64,000 bases of DNA from Paenibacillus sonchi (lineage in GTDB: Bacteria; Bacillota; Bacilli; Paenibacillales; Paenibacillaceae), in contig NZ_CP068595.1 of the NCBI RefSeq assembly GCF_016772475.1, forward strand, positions 6,014,001 to 6,078,000, given 5' to 3'. Positions within the stretch are counted from its first letter, which is position 1. Each line of letters begins with the position of its first letter. The position numbers and the translations under genes were made by a program. Under the pieces are notes generated by a model that had not been told where the DNA came from, did not search any database, and was given only the letters and a program-made list of their open reading frames with translations. This document shows positions 17,358 to 27,467 of the stretch, piece by piece.

Positions 17358-19220
17358 TTAAGCATCCGGATAGCTGTTATGAACAACCGGGTGCCGTACA
17401 GTCACTACCGTTCCAGCCCCGTGCTCACTTGCAATTTCGAGTCCGTAGGGTTCACCGTAAGTGAGTCTGATGCGGGCCTGCACATTCAGAATCCCATAAC
17501 CGCTGCCCGCACTTCCCGGCAGGGGCTGCTCTATTTCTGCCGCCTCACCGGTAGTCCTGCCGATAGCCGCAAGACGCTCCTTCAGAATAGCGAGCCGTTC
17601 CGGTGTTATCCCTGCCCCATCATCGCGCACCGTTAAGCATAAGTCTCCCTCCTGCTGGGCAACCTCAATCGAGATATGCCCGGGACCCCGCCTTTCCTTG
17701 ATGCCGTGATAGATGGCATTCTCCACAATCGGCTGCAGCAGCAGCTTAAGCACGTACAGTTCGTGAAGCTGCGGCGCCACTTCAATGCTGTAGGCCAGCT
17801 TGCTGCTGTACCGGACCTGCTGGATTTTCAGATAGCTCACCATATGCTCAAGCTCGTCGGACAGCGGAACAAGATCGCTTCCCTTGCTGAGCCCCAGCCG
17901 GAACAGCCTGGACAAGGACTGAACCACCCCGGCAATATCCTCTGCCCCTTTGCTGCGGGCCATCCAGTGAATCGTATCCAAAGTGTTATAGAGAAAATGC
18001 GGTTTGATATGCGCCTGCAGGCTGCGCAGCTCCGCTTCCCGCTTCTGCCGGGCCTGCAGCTCGGTCAGCGAGAGCAGCCGGGCAATCTGGGCCAGCATCG
18101 AGTTGAAGCTGCGTCCCAGCAGGCCGATTTCATCGGAGCGGCGGCCCCAGTAGCGGATCGTCAGATCACCGGACTGCGCCTTGCTCATAAAGGAGGCCAA
18201 TTGGCCGATCGGACGGGAAATCGAATACGCCAGATAGAACGAGGCGGTCATCCCCAGCATACACACGATAAATACGAAGGTGACCACATTAAACGTAATT
18301 TCCCGTACTCCGAACGCCGATTCTTCCATCGGAAAAACCCCCATCGTGGTCCAGCCCGTAAAAGGCGAGGTTCTGTAGATCAGCTGCAGCTGGCGTCCGG
18401 CCACAGACTCGGAGGTGATGCCGGAGCTTTCGGTGAACAGCCCCTCCGGGATAGCTTTCATAATCGGATGCTGGGGAGCATAGATCATTTCCCCGCTGCC
18501 ATCTACGACGGTCAGATAGCCGGTTTTGCCCAGCGTAACATCTCTGGCCGTTTCGGCAATCACCCGAAGCTTCAAATCGACAAGCACAACCCCTTGCACC
18601 ACCTGTGTCTCCGGATCAACAATCGCTCTCACAGCAGACACAACCTCGCTTTCCTTATAATCCACATGAGACATTACCGCACGGCCATGAGGGTGGCCAA
18701 TGATTTTGAAGATTCCTTTATTGTCTGCCGCTTCCCTGTACCAGGCCTCGTCAGTTACGAGGGTACCGGGCCGGGTATACATTTCATTGCTGATGAAATC
18801 GCCTTCCCGGTTCACCAGCATGATTCCGGCAATCTCGGAGCTAAGGGTGGTGAAGCCCTGAAGAAATTTGCGGATGTTATATTCCGCCGATTCTCCGCCA
18901 GCGGCCCATTCGGCTGCCTGCACCGGATCTTGAATGGAGCCGTCCAGAAAAGCCTGCACCCTGGGGTCAAAAGAGATCAGATAGGTGATCTTTTGCAGAT
19001 TCTCCACCTCATTCTCCAGTGCGGCGTTGACCTTGCCGATCAGCTGCATCGTATTCTCATTGGTCCGCTCTTCCACAATCCGGTCGACCGTCCAGCCGAT
19101 CAGCAGCCCGAGTCCGATCGAAGGAAGAATGCTGATCAGAAGAAAATGAATAATCAGCTTATAGCGGATCGGCAGGTTGTTCAGCTTCAGCTTCTCTATG
19201 TTCAGGCCACTCTTGCGCAT
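17358..19220 (-). CDS. Sensor histidine kinase (YesM/LytS type)
   Basis: A 620-residue membrane kinase. It has a membrane helix at about 25-45, a large extracellular Cache-like sensing domain to about 300, a second helix (VVTFVFIVCMLGMTASFYLA), a HAMP linker, and the His-kinase domain with phosphoacceptor region LQAHIKPHFLYNTLDTIHWM and ATP lid motifs VENAIYHGIKE and GSGYGILNVQARI. It lies between the sugar-binding sensor and the response regulator genes. By analogy with the XylFII-LytS-YesN systems of clostridia, its outer domain probably docks the membrane-anchored binding protein. Confidence 0.9.
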   Translation of the reverse strand: MRKSGLNIEKLKLNNLPIRYKLIIHFLLISILPSIGLGLLIGWTVDRIVEERTNENTMQLIGKVNAALENEVENLQKITYLISFDPRVQAFLDGSIQDPVQAAEWAAGGESAEYNIRKFLQGFTTLSSEIAGIMLVNREGDFISNEMYTRPGTLVTDEAWYREAADNKGIFKIIGHPHGRAVMSHVDYKESEVVSAVRAIVDPETQVVQGVVLVDLKLRVIAETARDVTLGKTGYLTVVDGSGEMIYAPQHPIMKAIPEGLFTESSGITSESVAGRQLQLIYRTSPFTGWTTMGVFPMEESAFGVREITFNVVTFVFIVCMLGMTASFYLAYSISRPIGQLASFMSKAQSGDLTIRYWGRRSDEIGLLGRSFNSMLAQIARLLSLTELQARQKREAELRSLQAHIKPHFLYNTLDTIHWMARSKGAEDIAGVVQSLSRLFRLGLSKGSDLVPLSDELEHMVSYLKIQQVRYSSKLAYSIEVAPQLHELYVLKLLLQPIVENAIYHGIKERRGPGHISIEVAQQEGDLCLTVRDDGAGITPERLAILKERLAAIGRTTGEAAEIEQPLPGSAGSGYGILNVQARIRLTYGEPYGLEIASEHGAGTVVTVRHPVVHNSYPDA

Positions 19221-19244
19221 CTGCTGCTCCTTCCCAGAGACTCT

Positions 19245-20252
19245 CTACTTGGCATAGTAATTGTCCACATTGGCCCGGGTCACCACATCAATCCCTGTAT
19301 CTACCTTGTCCGGCACCGGCAGCGGCTTGCTGCCTTCATAGGCGTCAGGATCTTCCTGCAAATCCCGGTGCAGCTGGAACAGCTCGGTCAGCGACCAATA
19401 GCCCATATTCCAGGTGCCTTGCGCCATGGTCGCGGCAATCCTGCCTTCTTTTACAAGGTCGAGGGTCCCCTTATCCGTATCGAAGCTGATGATCTGCAGC
19501 GTTGAACCGCTTCCCCGCACCGCTTCGGCCACGCCTATTCCGCCATTCGACTCCGTGGCGAATATCCCTCCAAGCTTAGGATACTGGGACAACAGCTCCT
19601 CTGCCGCCTGCCGGGAAGCCACTTGGTCCCCACGGCCGTCCTTTACGGAAACCAGCTTCATCTCCGGAAATTCACTGCGGATGGTGTGGCTGAAGCCATC
19701 GGTGCGTTCCTGATGGTTATGCTGGTCAGGCGTTGTAATGATGGCAACGGACCCTTTGCCGCCGGTGAGCTCAGCCATTTTCCGGGCCGCTTCGGCCCCG
19801 GCATTGAAGTTATCCGTACCCAGAAAAGAATAGGCTTTGCTGCCCGGCGCCCCCGAGTCAAACAGCACGACCGGAATCCCGCTCTCCACCGCTTTGTTGA
19901 TCGTAGCCGTAAGCAGCTTGGAATTCACCGCTGAAATAGCAATTCCCGCAGGCTTTTTGGCAATCGCCTGCTCCAGCACCGTCATCTGTTCACTGGCATT
20001 ATGCTGGGTTGAGCCATGGTATTCGACGGAAACGTTCAGCTCCTCTGCCGCATCCTCAAAGCCTTTCAGCACGCTTTTCCAGTAATCGATGCCGCTCTGG
20101 AACGTAACCATCACGTATTTATCTTCAATATTGCCGCGCAGCCCGGCGGTATCCCATGGGTCAGCAGGATCAGGGTGCAGCTTGTAATTCAACACATAAA
20201 TCAGGAAAAGGCCAATCAGCAGCACATAGACAAGCCCCAGCTTTTTCAACAT
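19245..20252 (-). CDS. Membrane-anchored sugar-binding protein, sensor component
   Basis: A periplasmic-binding-protein fold (RbsB/XylF class I) of about 335 residues. The start at 20252 follows AAAGGGG. The amino end MLKKLGLVYVLLIGLFLIYV is a hydrophobic helix without a lipobox cysteine, so it should stay as a membrane anchor. The fold follows (YVMVTFQSGIDYWKSVLKGF; IAISAVNSKLLTATINKAVE; FDTDKGTLDLVKEGRIAATM). It is 24 bases before the kinase gene. This order (binding protein, LytS-like kinase, YesN-like regulator) matches XylFII-LytS-YesN, in which the binding protein is the sugar sensor rather than a transport component. The ligand is unknown. Confidence 0.82.
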   Translation of the reverse strand: MLKKLGLVYVLLIGLFLIYVLNYKLHPDPADPWDTAGLRGNIEDKYVMVTFQSGIDYWKSVLKGFEDAAEELNVSVEYHGSTQHNASEQMTVLEQAIAKKPAGIAISAVNSKLLTATINKAVESGIPVVLFDSGAPGSKAYSFLGTDNFNAGAEAARKMAELTGGKGSVAIITTPDQHNHQERTDGFSHTIRSEFPEMKLVSVKDGRGDQVASRQAAEELLSQYPKLGGIFATESNGGIGVAEAVRGSGSTLQIISFDTDKGTLDLVKEGRIAATMAQGTWNMGYWSLTELFQLHRDLQEDPDAYEGSKPLPVPDKVDTGIDVVTRANVDNYYAK

Positions 20253-20420
20253 GTAACCCCTTTCAAAGTTATGGATAACCACTTCAGCGTTCAAGCTCCT
20301 TGCCTACCCTCATATGTTAAGACCAGTTGCTTATTCCGTCAATGATAGTACCAGAACCTTCCTTGCCGGACTAAAAAATCCTGAGTCTAAATCAACCTTA
20401 AAATTTCCTTATAACAAAAA

Positions 20421-20448
20421 AGAACTCCGCCAATTACAGCAGAGTTCT
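20421..20448 (-). terminator. Terminator after the LTA-synthase-like gene
   Basis: AGAACTC and GAGTTCT arms with a 14-base loop, followed on the minus strand by TTTTTTG. Confidence 0.65.
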
Positions 20449-20518
20449 CATAATTAGATCATTACATAAACTGAACTTGTGATTTTTCTATTTGGGGATG
20501 AGCCGTGATTCCCGCTTG

Positions 20519-22323
20519 TCAGAACATCAGATCCGCAGCATAACCTTCGCCCTCCAGCAGGTCATACTCCACCATCCGGTAATCATCCAGCAGCGCCTGC
20601 TGCGCAGAAGTCAGGCCGGACAGTTCGCCGGAAGCGCCGATCCGCACGTTTTTGCTCAGGCCGGGAAGCTGCGCGCGCACCTGCTCCAGCATTTTATAGT
20701 AAGGCGGCAGCGTTTGGCCTGACAGCTTAAACACGGCAGGTCCAAGGTAAGCGGGGCTGAGCGTCCCCAGCGGGGTATGGCCGATATCAAAATTGGCGAG
20801 GATCATCAGCTTGGTCTCATGCTTCAGCCGCAGCTCCTGATCCCAGCCTGCATCTGTATAGATTCCTGCCGTTAGCGCCGGGAGATGATCTCCCCAGAAC
20901 ACAGCAATCGTAGGCCGCTCAATCGTCTTCAGCTCCTGCTGCAGATAGGACAATGCTTCGTCCGTCAGCTTGGTATCCTGTACATAGGTTTCCAGCTCAT
21001 CCTTCCATTCGGCCTGCACGCCCTGCGCAGTGATGGTATTTGGGCCGTTCCGGCCTTTGGTGAACGGAAAATGATTCTGCATCGTGACCATATGCAAAAA
21101 AGTCGGATTGTCCGCCGCCTTCAGCTCACGGATGGCCTCCTGCACCGCAGCTTTGTCGGAGATATAGCCATCCGGTGTGATCCGCTCGGCTTCCTGCAGA
21201 TCCTTCTCGCTTGTGAAACGGTCAAACCCAAGCACCGGGTAGACCCGGTTGCGGTTATAAAAGGTCTCATCGAACGGATGCAGAGCGAGCGCCTGATAAC
21301 CTCTCTCTTTCAGAATGCTGACAATGGAGGGCAGCGAGGACATTTTGACAATCCGCTGTTGATATGGAATCGAGCCGTCCCCAGAAAATACATCGACATG
21401 CCCGTCAGCGCTTCGAATTCCACATTCGCCGTATTGCCGCCGAACTCGGGAGAGAGCAGGTAGCCTGACGGTGTGGCGCTTTCCGCTTGATGAATGAATT
21501 TCAGCGGATCATCACTAAGGGTGATGCCAGGCAGCCGGGTGGGATCAAAAAAGGCCTCATCCATCATGAACAGGATGTTGGGCTGTTCCACCGCTGCCTG
21601 CCCGGAGGCCGTATCCGGCAAGGAGTTGTATTTTGCAGCAATGGCTTCTACAGACTCACGGCTATAGCCCTCCGGCTGCTCCAGCAGATTCTGGCGCAGA
21701 TTCCCGGTAAAAGCGAACACAAACCCATTCTGCGAGTAATTCACCTTCTGATTCCAGAAAATATTCTGGTAATTCAGGGAGGAGGCGAACGTGGTTTGCC
21801 CGCTGACCATCACGATAAAACCGGCAATCATTCCCGCAGACACCGCAGTGAGCAGCAGCCGGAGCGGCAGCTGAACTCTGATCCGGGGCAGCTTGAGCAG
21901 CAGCCAGATTACGGCTGCAACCGCCAGCACCGCCAGTCCAAGCGCCAGCGGCGAAATCATGCCTTTGGTGATTTTACTCATTTCCCCGGCGTTTTTGACC
22001 AGCATCAAATCCCAGGGAAACAGCGGCTCCCCTGTCGTGCTTTGCTTCTTGAAATTCGCGATGCCGAGCAGGATCACCAGCAAGAATCCGATCACCGGGC
22101 CAATGTACATATTGGGCAGTACCGCCGAAAAGGCCAGCAGGACAAAGAAAAAAAACAAGCTGCCGCCCACGTACAGCCAATAGGATTTTCCGATCCAATT
22201 CAGCACACTCATGAAATTCATATCCAGCGAAGCGGCTTGAATAAAAAAGTTCAGCACAAATCCGCCCAGCAGCAGGCCGAGCAGCATAAATCCCAATTTT
22301 TTGGAAGGCCTAAAATAACGCAT
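20519..22323 (-). pseudogene. LTA synthase family sulfatase-like protein, frameshifted
   Basis: A membrane enzyme of the lipoteichoic-acid-synthase/phosphoglycerol-transferase group. The amino half has about five membrane helices, then the extracellular catalytic domain with metal ligand ILFMMDEAFFDP, the catalytic Thr in FGGNTANVEFEALTG, and FWGDHLPAL. ATG 22323 follows AGGAGTG. As written the frame breaks at YFLG; adding one G to the G4 run (C4 at 21379-21382) restores DGSIPYQQRIVKMSSLPSIV and yields 601 residues. Without it only two fragments are made. It stands alone between a terminator and a repeat. It probably polymerises or decorates a phosphoglycerol wall polymer. Confidence 0.8.
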
Positions 22324-22437
22324 TGCTTTCACTCCTATCTGTACTAAACGTACAGTATACACCTCCTAGCTTAAAGGAGCATTAAAACATACTCACAAAA
22401 TTAACCCTATGTAAACTGAACATAAAAACTAAGTAAC

Positions 22438-22572
22438 AAGTAGAAACGGCTACGCCGTCCTTATTAGGAGCCTATGCTTCCGAAGCAGCGATACAGAGTA
22501 TCGCTTTCAGGTACCCGTTTCAGCGAGAAATAGAAGGATAATTTATAGCGTGAAACATATAAATTCTTATAT
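22438..22572. repeat. Interspersed palindromic repeat, copy A
   Basis: Contains AGAAACGGCTACGCCGTCCT, an inserted hairpin GCGATAC-AGA-GTATCGC (22489-22505), then ACCCGTTTCAGCGAGAAATA, GAAGGATAATTTATAGCG and CATATAAATTCTTATATT. The two outer parts match copies C and D elsewhere in the window. It is intergenic between the LTA-synthase-like gene and the epimerase gene. Confidence 0.65.
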
Positions 22573-22580
22573 TTTAAAAA

Positions 22581-22609
22581 AACAGGGCGCAGCCGCCTTC
22601 GCTGCACCC
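22581..22609 (-). terminator. Terminator after the aldose epimerase gene
   Basis: On the minus strand GGGTGCAGC pairs with GCTGCGCCC (one G-T pair), followed by TGTTTTTTT. Confidence 0.75.
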
Positions 22610-22647
22610 CATTCGCAATCCCGCGGGCTGAACCCTGCGGTCCAGCG

Positions 22648-23637
22648 TTATTTTACATAAATGCGGCTGGTTTCCTCCCAATATTCGCCCGGCTCCAGGC
22701 TGAACAAGCCGATGTCATCTGCGGGAAGATCCACCTTTGGCGCGTTGACCAGGTTGATTTGCGGCTCCGGACAGAAGAAACCTTCGGTTGCCTCATTGTT
22801 CCAGATCATCCACTGTTTGTAGGAAGTGCCTACATCGTATACAAGAGTAACTCCGGCTTTGCTGTCTGTAAGCTCCATGCGGTTGCGTCCGTTCTGGGCG
22901 GCAGCGGTGTAATGGTTATCCATAGGCGCATAGAACGGATACAAGCCTTCATCACGCAGGGCAATCTCGTCTGCGGTCAGCTCCTGGAACGAGCCTGTCG
23001 GCAGCATGCGGTCGCTGAGCTCCCAGCGGTTGCCGATGGTCAGCTTCACGCGGTAATCCTGTGCGGTGCTTCCCGGTGCGAAGGGTGCATTAATCGCAGT
23101 GTGGAAAGCAAGCAGGCAAGGCATAAGCTCTTCACCCTCATTATGCACCAGCAGCTGCTGGGACAAACCGGCTTCCCCCAGGCTGTAGCGCAGCTTGACC
23201 GTATATTTGAACGGCAGGTATGCATAGGACGGATGCTTCTCATCCACCTTGATGGCAACCGTGACGAAGCTTTCGGTTACACTGCTGCCGAACTCCACAA
23301 CCTCCCATGCCGCTGTATGCAGGAACCCGTGCAGATGGTTGCCTGTAGCTTCTTCGTTTACCGGGAAGCGGTAGGTTTGTCCGTTCCACGGAAACTCCCC
23401 GTCCTCATAGCGGTTCGGCGGAAACAGCACCGGAATGCCGTGAATCCCCGGATTTGCCTTAAACGCTTCCATTTCTTCGGCACCCGGCTCATGCAGAAAA
23501 CGGTAACCGTTTTCGGTATCACGGAAGCAGATCAGATTGCCGCCGATGCGGGGCAGGATGGCCGCTTCATATCGCCCGGCCTTCAGCCAGACTGCTGCCT
23601 CCCCCTCATATAGACCTTCGTAAGCAGTAATTGACAT
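22648..23637 (-). CDS. Aldose 1-epimerase family protein
   Basis: A 329-residue galactose-mutarotase-like beta-sandwich, which interconverts alpha and beta anomers of an aldose. The fold shows near the start (YEAAILPRIGGNLICFRDTE), the catalytic-His region (NHLHGFLHTAAWEV), a second His in CLLAFHTAINAPF, and a carboxyl glutamate region (FFCPEPQINLVNAP). The gene stands alone, with a terminator behind it. Substrate is not readable; it may serve the sugar importers in this window. Confidence 0.85.
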   Translation of the reverse strand: MSITAYEGLYEGEAAVWLKAGRYEAAILPRIGGNLICFRDTENGYRFLHEPGAEEMEAFKANPGIHGIPVLFPPNRYEDGEFPWNGQTYRFPVNEEATGNHLHGFLHTAAWEVVEFGSSVTESFVTVAIKVDEKHPSYAYLPFKYTVKLRYSLGEAGLSQQLLVHNEGEELMPCLLAFHTAINAPFAPGSTAQDYRVKLTIGNRWELSDRMLPTGSFQELTADEIALRDEGLYPFYAPMDNHYTAAAQNGRNRMELTDSKAGVTLVYDVGTSYKQWMIWNNEATEGFFCPEPQINLVNAPKVDLPADDIGLFSLEPGEYWEETSRIYVK

Positions 23638-23720
23638 TTTGTGTTACTCCCTTCCATAATCTCAAAATGACTCTCTCCTAGATAGATTACCACATCTGTC
23701 CAGGAGGGAATATGTCATTT

Positions 23721-24449
23721 TTACAACTGTTCCACTTCTACGCTCATTACATGCTCAATCTTCTTTACATCATAATAGATTTCGGTTGCATATTCCCGGT
23801 CAGGTGCGGAAATCACCATATCAATCATTTGCCGCCCGTCTTCCAGGTCCTTGATTTTCATCCGCCGGATCGTTCTGCCGTTCTTCTTCGATTTCCGGGT
23901 TTTCACGACATGGCGTTCTTCAATCTTTTGAATGACGTCGGTGAGCACATAATTGTGTTCCATAATGATTTTGACGGAGATTTCATGCTTGTTCAGCACC
24001 TCAGGCCCAATGAGCTTGATCAGATGCGGGACGGCATTGACAGCGAACATCAGCAGCACCACCGCATACCCTGCTTCTACATAAAAACCTGCCCCGACTG
24101 CGATTCCGATACCGGACGCCGTCCAGATCAGCGCAGCGGAAGTGAGTCCCGAAATGGCATCCCCGCCCCGGCGGAGAATGACACCCGCACCCAGGAACCC
24201 GATCCCGCTGACAATCTGCGCCGCAAGTCGCATCGGGTCCATATTCGGATGATCCGGCCCGCCGAATTTGTCGTAGGCGTGAATGGAGACGAGCGTGACC
24301 AGGCAGCTCGCAATACTGATGACCATACTGGTCCGGATCCCCAGCGGCTTCTGCTTCAATTGCCGGTCAATCCCGATGAACAGCCCGAACAGCATAGCCA
24401 CAAGCAGCTTAATAATTGATTCCATATGCAGGTTAAAATCCATGTTCAT
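23721..24449 (-). CDS. MgtC/SapB family membrane protein
   Basis: A 242-residue protein with four or five membrane helices in the first 150 residues and a soluble, ACT-like carboxyl domain. Family marks are FIGIDRQLKQKPLGIRTSMV, the conserved GIGFLGAGVILRRG and SAALIWTASGIGIAVGAGFY. MgtC-type proteins act in magnesium limitation and membrane energetics, sometimes by binding F-ATPase; the role here is inferred from the family. It is a single gene preceded by copy B of the interspersed repeat. Confidence 0.88.
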   Translation of the reverse strand: MNMDFNLHMESIIKLLVAMLFGLFIGIDRQLKQKPLGIRTSMVISIASCLVTLVSIHAYDKFGGPDHPNMDPMRLAAQIVSGIGFLGAGVILRRGGDAISGLTSAALIWTASGIGIAVGAGFYVEAGYAVVLLMFAVNAVPHLIKLIGPEVLNKHEISVKIIMEHNYVLTDVIQKIEERHVVKTRKSKKNGRTIRRMKIKDLEDGRQMIDMVISAPDREYATEIYYDVKKIEHVMSVEVEQL

Positions 24450-24492
24450 AAGTGCCCTCTCTTCTAAGACGATAGGATAAGTATACCTCAGT

Positions 24493-24612
24493 GGAAGCGG
24501 CTTTGCCGTCCTTTTTAAGGTAGAACAAAAAAAACGGCAACACCGCCCCCTGCCGATGCTTCCCAGCCAAAAGGGCTGTGCATGGTGAGGGGACGGAATC
24601 CGTTTCTGTGGG
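24493..24612. repeat. Interspersed palindromic repeat, split copy B
   Basis: The left part GCGGCTTTGCCGTCCTTTTT (ending 24520) and the right part GGACGGAATCCGTTTCTG (24590-24607) correspond to the two arms of the intact repeat at 61.75 kb. About 70 bases lie between them, including a terminator. It looks like a decayed or interrupted copy. Confidence 0.45.
24530..24558 (-). terminator. Terminator after the short-chain dehydrogenase gene
   Basis: On the minus strand CGGCA pairs with TGCCG around GGGGGCGGTGT, followed by a run of eight T. The stem is short but the T-tract is strong. Confidence 0.5.
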
Positions 24613-24660
24613 CCAGCTGTTCAATTAAAGATATGCTTCCTCGGCAGTGCTTAGAAGAGG

Positions 24661-25452
24661 TTACCCGTGCAGCAGCGACTCGGCGCCATCACAATAGATT
24701 TCTGTGCCTGTAATGTGATCGGAATCATCGGAGGCCAGGAACAATGCCAGTCTGGCGACCTGATCGGGACGGCCCGGCCCCTTTTCCAGCGGCTCTCCGC
24801 CATCCGGGAATTCCACGGCAATCTGCACTTCCTTCAAATCTTCGGATGGATAGGTGTTGTCGTCGATATTCGTTGTAATCGCACCCGGGCAGATGGCATT
24901 GACGCGAATTTTGTATTGTGCGAGTTCCAGTGCAGCCATCTTCATAAAAGCGGTCTGACCGGCTTTGGTCGTACTGTATGCAGAAAAGCCGATATTCGAG
25001 AAGACGCGGTTGCCGTTAATCGAGCTGTTGATCAGGATGCTCCCGCCGTTTGCTTTTAAATAAGGAATCGCATATTTGACAGTAGCAAAGGTACCGCGCA
25101 GATTGATGTTCATGGTTTGGTCCCAAGACTCGATGTCCATGGTTTCAATGGGTGTCATCGCTCCGTTGATACCGGCATTGGCAAAAACAATGTCAAGCCT
25201 GCCCCATTGTCCGGCAGCCTGTTTCACAGCGTTTTCGACCTGCTGCGGCTCAGCAATGTCACATTCGATGACGACGGCCTCACCGCCTTCAGCCTCCACC
25301 TGCTTGCGGACCTTTTCGGCATTCTCGACTGTCCGGTCAAGCATTGCAACCTTTGCCCCGCTGCGGGCAAAAGCCAGCACAGACGCCCGTCCGATGCCCG
25401 ACCCGCCGCCGCTGACGATTGCCACTTTGCCTTCCAACTTTTTATCTGCCAT
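24661..25452 (-). CDS. Short-chain dehydrogenase/reductase
   Basis: A 263-residue NAD(P)-dependent oxidoreductase. It has the Rossmann motif VSGGGSGIGRAS (about 15), the NAG motif VFANAGINGAM, the catalytic Ser-Tyr-Lys (INSSINGN with YSTTKAGQT), and CPGAITTNI after it. The end (HITGTEIYCDGAESLLHG) is typical. Substrate is unknown; the nearest named relatives are glucose and 3-ketoacyl-ACP type reductases. It is a single gene upstream of the mgtC-type gene, with a terminator after it. Confidence 0.88.
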   Translation of the reverse strand: MADKKLEGKVAIVSGGGSGIGRASVLAFARSGAKVAMLDRTVENAEKVRKQVEAEGGEAVVIECDIAEPQQVENAVKQAAGQWGRLDIVFANAGINGAMTPIETMDIESWDQTMNINLRGTFATVKYAIPYLKANGGSILINSSINGNRVFSNIGFSAYSTTKAGQTAFMKMAALELAQYKIRVNAICPGAITTNIDDNTYPSEDLKEVQIAVEFPDGGEPLEKGPGRPDQVARLALFLASDDSDHITGTEIYCDGAESLLHG

Positions 25453-25613
25453 GCTCGAAGTCCCTCCCTGTAGTTAATACGCTTTCAAGTTAAGTTGTTT
25501 CCCTAACTTATACCTCGCATACCAGGAAGTGAATCGCCAACTTGGCATGATAACATTCAAAGGAACGGCTTCTTGCTGCCCTCCAATCCATGGGTATCCA
25601 CGCGCAGGCCCGG

Positions 25614-26453
25614 TCAGCCCTTCAAACCGCTGGTGCTGATGCCGTCCACAATCTGCTTCTGGAAGATGAAGAAGATCAGCATGACCGGTGTAAGGCTCAG
25701 GACGGACATGGCGAACATCGGGCCCCAGTTGGATACGGACTCACTGTCGAGGAACATTTTGAGCCCCATGGACACCGTATATTTCGAAGGTGAATTGAGA
25801 TACAGCACAGGCCCCAGCAGATCCTCCCAACGCCAATAGAACGAGAAGATTGCCGCCGTTGCCATCGACGGACGGATCAGCGGAAGAATGATCTTATAGT
25901 AGAGCCTGAATTTGCCGCAGCCGTCGATCGTTGCCGCTTCATCCAGCTCAGCGGGTATGGTGCGGATGAACTGCAGCATCAGGAAGATAAAGAACGGCAC
26001 TCCGAAGAACTGCGGAATGACGATCGGCCGGATGCTGTCGAGCCAGTTCAGCTTCGTGTAAATAATATATTGCGGAACGAGCACGACATCTGCCGGCAGC
26101 ATGAGTGTCATCATCATGATCCCGAACCAGAGGCCATGGCCGATAAATTTGTTGCGGGCAAAGCCGAACGCCACCAGCGATGAAGAGAAAACCGCGCCGA
26201 ACGTAGCCACGATAACGATTACAAAAGAGTTTTTGATAAAAACACCAAACGAGTATCCGGCCACCCCTTCCCAGCCTTTGGCGTAATTGCCCCATTCCCA
26301 GGGATGCGGCAGCAGGGTCTGCGCGGTCACAAATACGAGGCGGCTCTCCTTGAAGGAGCTGAGGACCATCCAAAGTATCGGGTACAGCATGATAACAGCA
26401 AACCCGCCGATGAGAATATGATAGATAGGCCATTTGATTTTATTGTTCGCCAT
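25614..26453 (-). CDS. Sugar ABC transporter permease (MalG/CUT1 type)
   Basis: A 279-residue integral membrane subunit with six helices. It carries the MalG-type ATPase-contact loop [20 protein letters not shown] (about 190) and the conserved [19 protein letters not shown] and [11 protein letters not shown] segments. It is the last gene of a binding protein-permease-permease unit. No ATPase is encoded here, as usual for CUT1 systems that share an MsmX-like ATPase. The start lies three bases after the repaired stop of the upstream permease. Confidence 0.9.
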   Translation of the reverse strand: MANNKIKWPIYHILIGGFAVIMLYPILWMVLSSFKESRLVFVTAQTLLPHPWEWGNYAKGWEGVAGYSFGVFIKNSFVIVIVATFGAVFSSSLVAFGFARNKFIGHGLWFGIMMMTLMLPADVVLVPQYIIYTKLNWLDSIRPIVIPQFFGVPFFIFLMLQFIRTIPAELDEAATIDGCGKFRLYYKIILPLIRPSMATAAIFSFYWRWEDLLGPVLYLNSPSKYTVSMGLKMFLDSESVSNWGPMFAMSVLSLTPVMLIFFIFQKQIVDGISTSGLKG

Positions 26454-26456
26454 GGC

Positions 26457-27409
26457 TCACTTTCCTCCCCCGATTCGTAGAAGACCCACGACTTGGATGT
26501 TTTGAACAGAATGCCTGTCATTATGCCAACCAGCAGCAGCATCACCCAAGCCATAGCCGAGGCGTATCCCATGTTGTTGAACATGAAGGCCTGGCGGAAT
26601 AAATACAGGGAATAGAGCATCGTACCGTCCATGGGACCGCCTTCGCCTTTGGAGATGATATAAGCAGGCACAAAGGTCATGAATGCGCTGATGGTCTGCA
26701 TGACCATATTGAACAGGATGACGGAGCTGAGCAGCGGCAGCGTGATTTTGAAGAATTTACGGAGAAAGCTTGCTCCGTCCACACTTGCCGCCTCATACAT
26801 CTCGCCCGAAATATTTTTCAGACCGGCCAGGAAAATCAGCATGGAGGACCCGAACTGCCAGACAGACAGCGTAATCAGCATGAACAGCGCGGCATTCGGG
26901 TTGCCGAACCAGCTTACCGGACCCAGGCCGAAGAAGCCCAGCATGCCGTTGATGATTCCGGTATCACTGAAAATATTGCGCCACATGATGGAGACAGCCA
27001 CGCTGCCCCCGATGATGGAAGGGAGATAATACATCGTGCGGTACGCTCCCACCATCCTGGACCTGGTATTCAGAATCATAGCCACGAACAAAGCGAAGCC
27101 CAGCCGGAGCGGCACACCGATGAACACATACAACAGCGTGACTTTCAGGGAATGCACATATTTGGGATCGCCGGTGAACATTTTGATATAGTTGTCGAAT
27201 CCGATCCAGCGCGGCGGAGCGAACAGATTATATTTGGTAAAAGACAGATACAGGGATATGGCCATCGGCACCAGCGTAAAGCAGAGAAAGCCGATAATGA
27301 ATGGACTGATAAAAGCGTAACCCGTCAGATTTTTGCGCAGCCGCTGGCCCAGCGGTTTCTTTGCTCTAAGAGCACGCGGATTTACAGGAAGGGGATTGCT
27401 GAGGCCCAA
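26457..27409 (-). CDS. Sugar ABC transporter permease (MalF/CUT1 type), 3' end frameshifted
   Basis: The first membrane subunit, about 317 residues. It has six helices and the contact loop YEAASVDGASFLRKFFKITL (about 220). As written the frame reads through the natural end into the next gene for about 40 nonsense residues, to 26327. Adding one G to the G5 run (C5 at 26467-26471) gives FYESGGGK and a stop at 26457, just before the next start. The sequence given therefore probably lacks one base. It works with the neighbouring permease and binding protein. Confidence 0.85.
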
Positions 27410-27467
27410 GGTCCTCCAACTCCATTCTTGATAGAATTCACAGTATGGTACGGCCCATTAGCACTTC

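Noticed and set aside
17676..19505. A 609-codon open frame on the plus strand
   Set aside because: Antisense of the sensor kinase gene; long only because high G+C reduces stops. It has no ribosome site and no domain.
20016..22347. Several 90-290 codon open frames on the plus strand around the LTA-synthase-like gene
   Set aside because: All lie antisense to the sensor and LTA-synthase-like genes and lack ribosome sites and recognisable domains.
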